The position numbers and the translations under genes are program-made. A stretch of 6,220 nt of DNA from an uncultured Treponema sp. Lineage in GTDB: Bacteria; Spirochaetota; Spirochaetia; Treponematales; Treponemataceae. The DNA is taken from positions 1 through 6,220 of the forward strand of contig CALELJ010000016.1 of NCBI GenBank assembly GCA_937902445.1, read 5' to 3'. Position 1 is the stretch's first letter, and each line of letters starts with the position of its first letter. Of this stretch, positions 1 to 5,458 are shown one piece after another. Under the pieces are notes generated by a model. The model was not told the DNA's origin. It was given only the letters and a program-made list of their open reading frames with translations, and made no database searches.

Positions 1-399
1 AATGGCATGATAGGTTTCCCATTCTTGCAGAACTTTGCATTGATTTTTGACGAGGAAGAGGGACACAAAGCAAATTCCATTATGTGGCTTCAGTCCATGG
101 ATGAGCCTGAAGTGGCATTTCCGGTCATTCAGCCGAATGAAATAAAGGCAGATTATAATCCGACCGTGAATGACGAACTGTTGCTTCCTTTAGGAGAGCT
201 TGCAGATGAGAATACATTTATTTTAGTAACGGTAACCGCAAAAGCAGATGTAAAGGATACAACAGCGAATCTGAAGGCTCCAATCGTAATAAATACAGCA
301 AATAAAGTTTCGAATTATTTGGTCGAAATGACTGCTAAAAAGAGCATTCAATCAGTTAAATATTATGTTGATTTACTTTCAATTGATTATGGCCAATAA
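1..399 (+). CDS. fliW: Flagellar assembly factor FliW, 3' part (5' end outside window)
   Basis: FliW binds flagellin in the cytoplasm and, in the species studied, antagonises the translational repressor CsrA, coupling flagellin synthesis to filament export. The frame is open to the left edge: codons for Asn-Gly precede the first visible Met, giving NGMIGFP. This matches the internal FliW pattern 'G-(I/L)-(I/P)-GF' that normally lies some 15-20 residues from the N-terminus, so the Met at base 7 is probably not the start. Other family marks are EEEGHKANSIMWLQSMDEPEVAF split around residue 20-40, then the hallmark LKAPIVINTANK near residue 88. The visible 130 residues plus the missing N-terminus fit the usual 140-150. 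No csrA follows within the window, although the two genes are adjacent in several spirochaetes. The family call is confident; the start is unknown. Confidence 0.85.
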   Translation, partial: NGMIGFPFLQNFALIFDEEEGHKANSIMWLQSMDEPEVAFPVIQPNEIKADYNPTVNDELLLPLGELADENTFILVTVTAKADVKDTTANLKAPIVINTANKVSNYLVEMTAKKSIQSVKYYVDLLSIDYGQ

Positions 400-419
400 T
401 AGAAATTATCATTAATTTA

Positions 420-448
420 TTGAAAATTCAATTTTTGTAGGGTAAAAT
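420..448 (+). promoter_or_regulatory. Candidate sigma-70 promoter for the kinase-like gene
   Basis: TTGAAA at 420-425 and TAAAAT at 443-448 are separated by 17 bases; each hexamer differs from consensus at one position. Transcription would start near 455, giving a leader of about 60 bases before the ATG at 516. The -35 box overlaps a small AT-rich dyad (419-432, then a T-run) that might end fliW transcription. The region is AT-rich, so chance matches are likely and confidence is moderate. Confidence 0.4.
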
Positions 449-515
449 TCATATTAAGGTTTTATGCGGAACTCTAAACGCTGCATTTTTTTTACTTTAT
501 TTTCGGGAGGCGTCT

Positions 516-1343
516 ATGGCAATAGTATCTTTCATCAGGCAGAATGCGACCTGCGGAAATGAAATAGCGGAACGTACAGCTGAAAAACTTGGCTATAAGC
601 TCATAACGGGAGCAGACATTGAATCCAAGATTCTAAGATATGGATTTCCAAAGGAAAAACTGCCCCTGTTCAACGAGAAGCGTCCAAGATTCTGGAATTC
701 CTTTACCCGCGAAAGGGAGCTTTATTTCAACTACCTTAAGCTTGCGGTCTTAAGCTATGCGGCGGACAACAACTGTGTATTTGTAGGCAAAGGTGCATTC
801 AAGATTCTGCAGGGAGCGGAAAACATGGTTTCATTCTATGTGACAGCCCCCCTGGATCAGCGCGTTGAGAAAACTGCACGTGAACAGAACATCAACCACC
901 ACAAGGCTGGAATTTCCGTGCTTAAATCTGATTCAAGGCAAAGGGATTATTACAGGGATTACTTTAAATGCGACATCAAGGATACTACCCTTTTTGACCT
1001 TACAATCACCGCACCTGAAAACAGAACTGAAATCATTTCCGACATGCTTTCGTCCATCCTTACAAGATATCAGGATTCAGACAAGGAAAAAGCCGGAATT
1101 GAAAAAGTAAATGAACTCCTTGCAATGCAGGTGCTTACAAACCTGCTGGTCATCGAGTATGAGCTTCCGATTACAGGACTGAACATAAAGGCCAATGGCA
1201 AGGAACTGGTTCTTTCCGGTATCGCGGAATCCTCTGCCTTGTCGGAGCGTGCCGTGACACTGATAAAATGCGAGATGCCTGAATATACGGTCCGTTCGGA
1301 AATCCGCGCCGTGCAGGATCTCCATTCAAAACGGGGACTGTAG
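516..1343 (+). CDS. Cytidylate kinase-like family protein with degraded P-loop and C-terminal BON-like domain
   Basis: The ATG at 516 follows GGGAGG (505-510) with five bases between, a good ribosome site. Residues 1-185 follow the cytidylate-kinase-like (AAK/Cmk-like) pattern: a first strand IVSFIRQ, then GNEIAERTAEKLGYKLI, a mid strand CVFVGKGAFKIL (87-98), SFYVTAPLDQRV (106-117), and DSRQRDYYRDYF (139-150), resembling the family's Asp-(Lys/Ser)-x-Arg-x-x-Tyr-Tyr segment. The nucleotide loop, normally Gly-Ser-Gly-Gly after the Arg-Gln/Glu, reads Ala-Thr-Cys-Gly here (11-14), so ATP binding or kinase activity may be lost. Residues about 196-268 look like a BON fold: NIKANGKELVLSGIAES, then SERAVTLIKCEMPEYTVRSEIRAV. 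BON domains usually bind lipids or other ligands, mostly outside the cytoplasm, yet there is no signal peptide, so this one would act in the cytosol. Substrate and role are unknown; it could be a regulatory pseudokinase. Confidence 0.75.
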   Translation: MAIVSFIRQNATCGNEIAERTAEKLGYKLITGADIESKILRYGFPKEKLPLFNEKRPRFWNSFTRERELYFNYLKLAVLSYAADNNCVFVGKGAFKILQGAENMVSFYVTAPLDQRVEKTAREQNINHHKAGISVLKSDSRQRDYYRDYFKCDIKDTTLFDLTITAPENRTEIISDMLSSILTRYQDSDKEKAGIEKVNELLAMQVLTNLLVIEYELPITGLNIKANGKELVLSGIAESSALSERAVTLIKCEMPEYTVRSEIRAVQDLHSKRGL

Positions 1344-1373
1344 ATTATTTTCGTAAAAAATACAAATTTGCTA

Positions 1374-1402
1374 TTGACACATTCGCAGCTTTTTTGTAGT
1401 AT
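1374..1402 (+). promoter_or_regulatory. Strong sigma-70 promoter for the tRNA genes
   Basis: A perfect TTGACA (1374-1379), a 17-base spacer, and TAGTAT (1397-1402) place the transcription start near 1409, about seven bases before the tRNA-Gln 5' end. Strength and spacing fit a stable-RNA promoter. No second promoter is visible for the tRNA-Glu downstream. Confidence 0.8.
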
Positions 1403-1415
1403 CTAATCATCACAT

Positions 1416-1486
1416 TCCCCGATTGTGTAATGGTAGCACTTCAGATTCTGGTTCTGATTGTGGGGGTTCGAATCCTCCTTGGGGAA
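1416..1486 (+). tRNA. tRNA-Gln (anticodon CUG)
   Basis: A full cloverleaf can be folded by eye. The acceptor 1416-1422 pairs with 1479-1485. The D-stem is 1425-1428 with 1436-1439. The anticodon stem TCAGA/TCTGA (1441-1445/1453-1457) closes the loop TTCTGGT, giving anticodon CTG at 1448-1450. The T-arm is GGGGG-TTCGAAT-CCTCC (1462-1478), with A1486 as discriminator. The first pair is U-A, as in most tRNA-Gln. The 3' CCA is not encoded, so it must be added by the nucleotidyltransferase. This tRNA reads CAG codons. Confidence 0.93.
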
Positions 1487-1490
1487 TCCC

Positions 1491-1520
1491 AAAGCTGACC
1501 CAAAAAGTCAGCTTTTTTTT
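1491..1520 (+). terminator. Intrinsic terminator between the two tRNA genes
   Basis: A 9-bp stem, AAAGCTGAC (1491-1499) with GTCAGCTTT (1507-1515), and a 7-base loop run into a T-tract ending at 1520. It lies four bases after tRNA-Gln and ends two bases before tRNA-Glu, so it should limit tRNA-Glu to read-through transcripts unless it acts as a processing hairpin. Confidence 0.85.
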
Positions 1521-1522
1521 AT

Positions 1523-1595
1523 GGCTCCTTCGAATATCGGTTTAGTTCGTGACCCTCTCAAGGTCGAAAGACGGGTTCGACTCCCGTAGGAGCTA
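1523..1595 (+). tRNA. tRNA-Glu (anticodon CUC)
   Basis: The cloverleaf is as follows. The acceptor GGCTCCT (1523-1529) pairs with AGGAGCT (1588-1594), the outermost pair being G-U instead of the usual G-C. The D-stem GAAT/GTTC is at 1532-1535/1545-1548. The anticodon stem TGACC/GGTCG (1550-1554/1562-1566) closes the loop CTCTCAA, with anticodon CTC at 1557-1559. The T-arm ACGGG-TTCGACT-CCCGT spans 1571-1587, and A1595 is the discriminator. No CCA is encoded. It reads GAG codons. It has no recognisable promoter of its own: the bases where one would lie are occupied by the upstream terminator hairpin. Confidence 0.92.
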
Positions 1596-1600
1596 GTCAT

Positions 1601-1632
1601 AAAAAAGGTCTTCTTTTCAGAAGACCTTTTTT
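1601..1632 (+). terminator. Intrinsic terminator after tRNA-Glu
   Basis: A 13-bp stem pairs AAAAAAGGTCTTC (1601-1613) with GAAGACCTTTTTT (1620-1632) around a 6-base loop. A-runs and T-runs flank both sides of the GC core, so it could also stop transcripts arriving on the minus strand. Confidence 0.9.
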
Positions 1633-1689
1633 ATTTCCAGAGTTTTTATTTGGTGCAGTCCGCGCCATTTTTTTCTTCGAAAAAAAACA

Positions 1690-1770
1690 TAAAAACTCCC
1701 GCTATAGCAATCGGCAAGTTTGCCGTGCAAACTTGTAGAAACAATCGTCAGATTGTTTCCTCGGATACTG
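1690..1770. repeat. Tandem double-hairpin element, possible dispersed intergenic repeat
   Basis: Two perfect hairpins stand two bases apart. The first pairs CAAGTTTGC (1715-1723) with GCAAACTTG (1727-1735) around a 3-base loop. The second pairs GAAACAATC (1738-1746) with GATTGTTTC (1751-1759) around GTCA. Neither is followed by a T-tract, so they are not typical terminators. The block sits between two convergent terminators, where non-coding mobile-like repeats often lodge. From memory of treponemal genomes similar blocks recur between genes, but that is an impression. The 62-codon minus-strand frame across it has no ribosome site or family resemblance, so it is not called as a gene. Confidence 0.45.
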
Positions 1771-1775
1771 TAAAT

Positions 1776-1815
1776 AAAAAAAAGGAGCCGCCCAAACACA
1801 CACAAAAGCGGCTCC
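1776..1815 (-). terminator. Intrinsic terminator of the feoB-porin operon
   Basis: On the minus strand GGAGCCGC pairs with GCGGCTCC (plus coordinates 1808-1815 and 1784-1791) around a 16-base loop, followed by eight T's (plus A-run 1776-1783). It lies about 60 bases beyond the porin stop codon. A weaker AT-only dyad (1819-1827 with 1843-1851) lies between. Confidence 0.85.
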
Positions 1816-1874
1816 CTTAAAAATCAATCTTTCGAGGTAACTTTGATTTTTATGGCTTAAGAACTATTTTTTTA

Positions 1875-2939
1875 TCAGAAAGAATATGTCCATACGACAG
1901 GGAATGCAGTATAAGTGCATCCGTCACATGATTCGAATTTCACGCCAGCGGAAATCACATTGCTTTCATTGACTGAATACTCTGCGGAAAGTTTTCCGCC
2001 GATCACAGGTTCAAGTCCGTCGGATGTATTGTCAAAGAGGAATTTTCCTTCAAGTGAGGCAGCAACATTTTCAACTATGCTGTATTTTGCAGCAAGGGCA
2101 GCATAGAGATCATAATCTCCGTCACCGTCATCAAGGCTGTAAAGCACTTCTGCTGCAAAAGAAAGTTTATCAAGTGAATATTCTACATATCCGTTTAAGA
2201 GCTTTTTACCTTCAACACCAACAGTTTCTGAAATGCTCAGGTCATCAAAACCATCACCGGCTTCTGCCTTTGTGAATCCAAGATTAACCTTGAGGTTTTC
2301 GATTGGAGTTGCAGAAACAAAAGCACCGATAGAACGATTGTCCTCATCAATTGCATTTCTCAATGTGGCTCCAAGAACATACTTATCGGCCATTGTGTAT
2401 TCAGCACCAAAACAGATATTAAAGTCTGCAACATCCTTATTGTTTGTCCAGTTGCACTTGTCCTCACCTTCACCAAATGGAACGGAAACGGCAAGTCTGA
2501 GTCCTTCAACAGGAGTTACCTGAAGTGTAAATCCGTCAGATCCAAGGTTGCCGCTTTCAAGGTTGTCATCATAGATTGGAAGAATGCTGCCTTCTGTTTC
2601 AAGACCTGCATGCCATCCTAAAGCAACCATATCAACTGGATGGAAAACAAAACCGTAATCAATGTCAGACCAATAGATGCGTCCCTTGTCATCATCATCC
2701 TGATCTACTGTAAATTCAAGTTCGATTGAAGCTTCTATTTTTTCAGATTCAAGTTCAAACTTTCCCTTTTCAACAATTCCAGTGGCCTTTGTTTTTGTCT
2801 CATCATCGTTCTTATTGATTGAAACGATATCAGACTTCAATTCATTTTCAAAAGAAATTTTCATGTCCTCAGCGAAGATGCCTGACAATCCCAATACTGC
2901 AACAGCTGCAGTCAAAACAGTTTTTTTTGTAACTTTCAT
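1875..2939 (-). CDS. Outer-membrane beta-barrel (porin-like) protein, last gene of the feo operon
   Basis: The 354-residue product begins with a classical signal peptide (MKVTKKT, a hydrophobic core, then IFA|ED, cleavage after about residue 23). It ends in WTYSF, the C-terminal aromatic signature recognised by the BAM assembly machinery. Between these, alternating-residue strands recur (for example KFELESEKIEASIELEF, GLRLAVSVPF, NGYVEYSL) with Asp/Glu-rich turns such as DQDDDDKG (79-86) and DDGDGDYD (270-277), typical of a barrel with acidic loops. Four cysteines (162, 176, 338, 341) are unusual for a porin; the last two form CDGC. AGGAGAT (2948-2954) lies eight bases before the ATG, and only 19 bases separate this gene from the FeoB-associated gene upstream, so it is probably co-transcribed with feoB. 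This suggests passage or capture of divalent metal at the outer membrane; no named family was recognised. Confidence 0.75.
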   Translation of the reverse strand: MKVTKKTVLTAAVAVLGLSGIFAEDMKISFENELKSDIVSINKNDDETKTKATGIVEKGKFELESEKIEASIELEFTVDQDDDDKGRIYWSDIDYGFVFHPVDMVALGWHAGLETEGSILPIYDDNLESGNLGSDGFTLQVTPVEGLRLAVSVPFGEGEDKCNWTNNKDVADFNICFGAEYTMADKYVLGATLRNAIDEDNRSIGAFVSATPIENLKVNLGFTKAEAGDGFDDLSISETVGVEGKKLLNGYVEYSLDKLSFAAEVLYSLDDGDGDYDLYAALAAKYSIVENVAASLEGKFLFDNTSDGLEPVIGGKLSAEYSVNESNVISAGVKFESCDGCTYTAFPVVWTYSF

Positions 2940-2958
2940 TTTTAGTTATCTCCTATAT

Positions 2959-3105
2959 TTATTTTTTTGTTTTCTTTTCATTGCAACAGCAGCATCCATC
3001 AGGACACCCCATGCATTTTTTGCCTTTGAGTTTTGCCTTGACCACTGTAATTGCAGATGCAAATACAATGAGCAGGATCACTGCAATAATTATTCCGTCT
3101 GTCAT
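2959..3105 (-). CDS. FeoB-associated Cys-rich membrane protein
   Basis: This 48-residue gene starts with ATG at 3105. GGAGGA (3113-3118) lies seven bases upstream and the stop is at 2959. The product has a single membrane helix at residues 5-22 (IIIAVILLIVFASAITVV), a basic stretch KAKLKGKK, a cysteine cluster CMGCPDGCCCC (Cys 31, 34, 38-41), and a lysine-rich tail. This is the layout of the FeoB-associated Cys-rich family (PF12669-type), which is found directly after feoB in many anaerobes and is thought, without firm proof, to help FeoB by binding iron or acting as a docking partner. It follows feoB by 21 bases and precedes the porin by 19 bases. Placement and Cys pattern make the call confident; its biochemical role is inference. 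Confidence 0.88.
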   Translation of the reverse strand: MTDGIIIAVILLIVFASAITVVKAKLKGKKCMGCPDGCCCCNEKKTKK

Positions 3106-3126
3106 ATTAAACTCCTCCGATGATGT

Positions 3127-5109
3127 TTAATTTGAGTACTCTTTCTTCAGTTTCCTGTCAGCCCTTATGCAAAGACATGTTATGATTCCGGCTATGACAA
3201 GAACTCCTGCAAGACCGCCTGCAAAACCTGCACCAACTGAACCTGTCGTGATCAAAGTTCCAATCTGATAGACTAGGAAGCCGATGACAAAGCCCACAGA
3301 AAGCTGGAAGGCGATTGCACCCCAAAGCCATTTCTTTGATTTCATTTCGGAATTCATGGCACCAAGGGCAGCAAAACAAGGCGGTGTGTACAGATTGAAC
3401 ATGAGGTAAGCAAGAGCTGCTGCCTTTGTAAGACCCATGGCCATGGCTACAGCACTACCCGCACCTTCCGCCATTTCAAGTTCTTCAGTATCGATAAGGT
3501 TTGTCAGGGCAAAGACTGTGGCAAGAGTTCCAACGACATTTTCCTTTGCGATGAAACCGGTAACTGCAGCGGCGGCACACTGCCAGCAGGCAAAACCAAC
3601 TACAGGAATAAGGACAACTGCAAAAGGTGATGCGATGAATGCAAGGATGGAATCACTTCCGTCTTCTGCAGCTTCGGCAAAACTGAATGTAAAGGTTGCC
3701 ATGACCTGCACTATGGTATTGCAAAGAAGGATGATTGTTCCGGCTTTTACGATATATGCCTTGCCACGTTCAAACATTGATCTGAGGGCAAACTTAAGGG
3801 ATGGGGCTTTATATTCCGGAAGTTCCATGATGAAGAAACTTTTGCGGTACTTCATTCCTGTAAGCTTGTTGATGAGAAGAGCTCCAAGCAGAATGATGCC
3901 GATACCGATGAAATACATTGAAGGTCCAACCCAGGTGCTTTCAGGGAAAAATGCACCGGCAAACAAAGCGATTACAGGAAGCTTTGCACCACATGGCATG
4001 AAGGTACACAGCATTGCTGTTGCACGGCGCTCACGTTCATTTCTGATGGTACGGCAGGCCATGATGGCAGGAACACCACATCCGGTTCCGATGATTACAG
4101 GAATTACGGATTTTCCGGAAAGGCCTACCCGCTTGAAGATCGGATCAAGGACAACGGTTGCACGAGCCATGTAACCGCAGTCTTCAAGAAGGGCAATGAG
4201 GAAATACATTACCATGACCAGCGGAAGGAATCCGACGACAGCGCCTACACCGCCGATGATTCCGTCAACAAGAATCGCGTTGAGAACAGGTGATGCATCC
4301 TCAGTATTCGATGCAACGAATTCCTCGAAAGTTTCAATTGCACCGGCAAGAAGTTCACTGAGCCATGTTCCCAGTGTAGACTGGGAAATGAAGAACACAA
4401 GCCACATGATTACGGCAAAGACAGCAAGTCCAAGTACAGGATGGGCAACAAAACGGTCGATGCTGTCATCCCTTGATTTTTCCGCAGTCTTTATTTTTCG
4501 TACCTCAACTTTTTCTACAATCGAGTTTACAAATTCAAATCTTTTTCTGTCAGCATTTTCAACTGTTCTTTTATCAGCAATATCAATTGCAGGCGGAACA
4601 AAAGGAGCGGCCTGTTTTTTTCCTGCACTGGCTACAGCTGCTTCCACAACCTTGTCGAGACCTTCCTTTGAAAGTGATACGGTCTTGATTACAGGGCAGC
4701 CAAGTTTTTCCGACAGGAGCTTTTCATCGATCTTGGTTCCCTTCTTTTCGTTGACATCGCTTTTATTCAGAGCAACTACAACAGGAATGCCAAGTTCAAG
4801 AAGCTGAGTCGTAAAAAACAGACTGCGGCTAAGGTTTGTCGCATCAACGATGTTGATGATTGCCTCTGGTTTTTCATTCTTTACATAGGAACTTGTAATG
4901 CTTTCTTCCGAAGTGAAAGGTGACATTGAATAGGCACCTGGAAGATCTACCGCAATTACCTTCTCTGCGGTGAAGTCCGATTTGATAGTGTACTCTTTCC
5001 TATCAACAGTAACACCAGCCCAGTTGCCCACATGTTCATTTCTGCCAGTAAGAGCGTTGAACATCGTAGTCTTTCCTGAGTTTGGATTTCCAGCCAAAGC
5101 GATTCTCAT
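3127..5109 (-). CDS. feoB: Ferrous iron transporter FeoB
   Basis: FeoB is the inner-membrane Fe(II) importer with a cytosolic G domain. The 660-residue protein shows G1 GNPNSGKT (7-14), G3 DLPG (55-58), followed by AYSMSPFTSEE, G4 NKSD (115-118), and a G5-like SLS (145-147). A helical linker runs to about residue 220, then a polytopic membrane part from about 224. The two Gate motifs are GTGCGVPAIMACRT (341-354, Cys344) and MPCGAKLPV (371-379, Cys373). ENVVGTL (523-529) and YTPPCFAAL (574-582) are further conserved segments. The length is slightly below the roughly 700-770 of many FeoBs, within family range. The ATG at 5109 follows GAGG (5117-5120) and places the G1 loop at the expected distance. 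FeoA is a separate gene upstream, not fused. A terminator and a new promoter with a palindrome lie between feoA and feoB, so feoB can be controlled on its own. Confidence 0.96.
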   Translation of the reverse strand: MRIALAGNPNSGKTTMFNALTGRNEHVGNWAGVTVDRKEYTIKSDFTAEKVIAVDLPGAYSMSPFTSEESITSSYVKNEKPEAIINIVDATNLSRSLFFTTQLLELGIPVVVALNKSDVNEKKGTKIDEKLLSEKLGCPVIKTVSLSKEGLDKVVEAAVASAGKKQAAPFVPPAIDIADKRTVENADRKRFEFVNSIVEKVEVRKIKTAEKSRDDSIDRFVAHPVLGLAVFAVIMWLVFFISQSTLGTWLSELLAGAIETFEEFVASNTEDASPVLNAILVDGIIGGVGAVVGFLPLVMVMYFLIALLEDCGYMARATVVLDPIFKRVGLSGKSVIPVIIGTGCGVPAIMACRTIRNERERRATAMLCTFMPCGAKLPVIALFAGAFFPESTWVGPSMYFIGIGIILLGALLINKLTGMKYRKSFFIMELPEYKAPSLKFALRSMFERGKAYIVKAGTIILLCNTIVQVMATFTFSFAEAAEDGSDSILAFIASPFAVVLIPVVGFACWQCAAAAVTGFIAKENVVGTLATVFALTNLIDTEELEMAEGAGSAVAMAMGLTKAAALAYLMFNLYTPPCFAALGAMNSEMKSKKWLWGAIAFQLSVGFVIGFLVYQIGTLITTGSVGAGFAGGLAGVLVIAGIITCLCIRADRKLKKEYSN

Positions 5110-5132
5110 TTTTTTACCTCTGTTAGCACTAT

Positions 5133-5162
5133 ATTATACTAGTTAGATATAACTAACTACAA
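5133..5162 (-). promoter_or_regulatory. Promoter of feoB
   Basis: On the minus strand TTGTAG (5157-5162) is followed by 18 bases and a perfect TATAAT (5133-5138). Transcription would begin near 5126, giving a very short leader of about 17 bases. The -35 is weak (TTG only), which suits a regulated promoter. The spacer is almost filled by a palindrome. Confidence 0.6.
5140..5159. promoter_or_regulatory. Palindromic operator candidate in the feoB promoter
   Basis: TAGTTAG (5140-5146) and CTAACTA (5153-5159) form a perfect 7-bp inverted repeat around ATATAA, making 18 of 20 positions symmetric. It lies between and partly over the -35 box, so a bound protein would block RNA polymerase. TTAG...CTAA half-sites are reminiscent of DtxR/IdeR/MntR-type metal repressor sites; which regulator binds is inference. 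Confidence 0.6.
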
Positions 5163-5166
5163 TCCG

Positions 5167-5195
5167 AAAAAAATAGGGACTTTTGATGGAGTCCC
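5167..5195 (-). terminator. Intrinsic terminator between feoA and feoB
   Basis: On the minus strand GGGACT pairs with AGTCCC (plus 5190-5195 and 5176-5181) around an 8-base loop, then two bases and seven T's (plus A-run 5167-5173). The stem is short but GC-rich, and it sits 11 bases after the feoA stop. It should cut most feoA transcripts before feoB. Confidence 0.65.
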
Positions 5196-5206
5196 ATTAA
5201 AATGAC

Positions 5207-5425
5207 TCAAGCTTCCACATCAATAAGATCCGCCAGGGAAATATCAATGTTATAGCGTGCGTCTTTTATCGCAAGTACAAGACTGCGGCTTTTTTTTGTC
5301 ACTACAGCGATTTTCTCACCTTCGTAACATCCAAGTGAAAACAAAAAAGAGGTCAATTCCTGATCTGTTGAATTGATTTTGTCGACAACGTATTCTTTTT
5401 CAGGCTGAACCATTGAAAGCGGCAT
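5207..5425 (-). CDS. feoA: Ferrous iron transport protein A (FeoA)
   Basis: This 72-residue SH3-like protein fits the family size (about 75). It has LGCYEGEKIAVV (31-42), matching the conserved 'LG-x-x-x-G-x-x-I' turn, and VLAIKDARYNIDISLADLIDVE, matching the last strands ending 'hALxxxxAxxI-V'. FeoA is a small cytosolic partner of FeoB thought to bind it and adjust uptake. The ATG at 5425 is set by GGAGG (5433-5437) with a seven-base gap. Unlike the common feoAB arrangement with overlapping or tightly spaced genes, 97 bases containing a terminator and a promoter separate it from feoB. Its own promoter overlaps long inverted repeats, suggesting tight control. Confidence 0.88.
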   Translation of the reverse strand: MPLSMVQPEKEYVVDKINSTDQELTSFLFSLGCYEGEKIAVVTKKSRSLVLAIKDARYNIDISLADLIDVEA

Positions 5426-5458
5426 ATAGTAACCTCCTTTAACTAAAGTTACTATATG
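5423..5458. repeat. 11-bp perfect inverted repeat spanning feoA -10 box and start codon
   Basis: CATATAGTAAC (5423-5433) and GTTACTATATG (5448-5458) are perfect inverted copies with 14 bases between. On the coding strand the upstream arm holds the -10 hexamer, the centre holds most of the Shine-Dalgarno, and the downstream arm ends in the ATG. A nested smaller dyad, TAACT-AA-AGTTA (5440-5451), lies at the expected transcription start. As the first arm lies mostly upstream of that start, it more likely works as DNA (operator) than as an mRNA hairpin. Confidence 0.6.

Noticed and set aside
419..436. Small dyad ATTGAA/TTCAAT followed by T's after fliW as a terminator
   Set aside because: The stem is only 5-6 bp and entirely AT except for one pair, too weak for a confident terminator, and it overlaps a better -35 promoter match.
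464..493. ATGC...GCAT followed by a T-run just before the kinase-like gene
   Set aside because: Only four contiguous pairs plus a bulge. It would also stop the gene's own transcript right before its ribosome site.
1617..1805. 62-codon minus-strand frame across the convergent intergenic region
   Set aside because: It runs through two terminators and two hairpins, has no ribosome site, and its composition is that of translated repeat. Treated as non-coding.
1915..2523. Plus-strand frames opposite the porin gene
   Set aside because: Antisense shadows of a gene with signal peptide and C-terminal barrel signature; no initiation signals.
3437..4807. Long plus-strand frames opposite feoB (245 and 203 codons)
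   Set aside because: They are antisense shadows of feoB: Ser/Thr/Ala/Arg-rich low-complexity translations with no ribosome sites or recognisable domains, while feoB shows all family motifs.
5423..5458. Start-codon-sequestering mRNA hairpin or riboswitch in the feoA leader
   Set aside because: With the mapped promoter hexamers, transcription should begin inside the loop, so the upstream arm would not be in the main transcript. Kept only as a possibility for read-through RNA.
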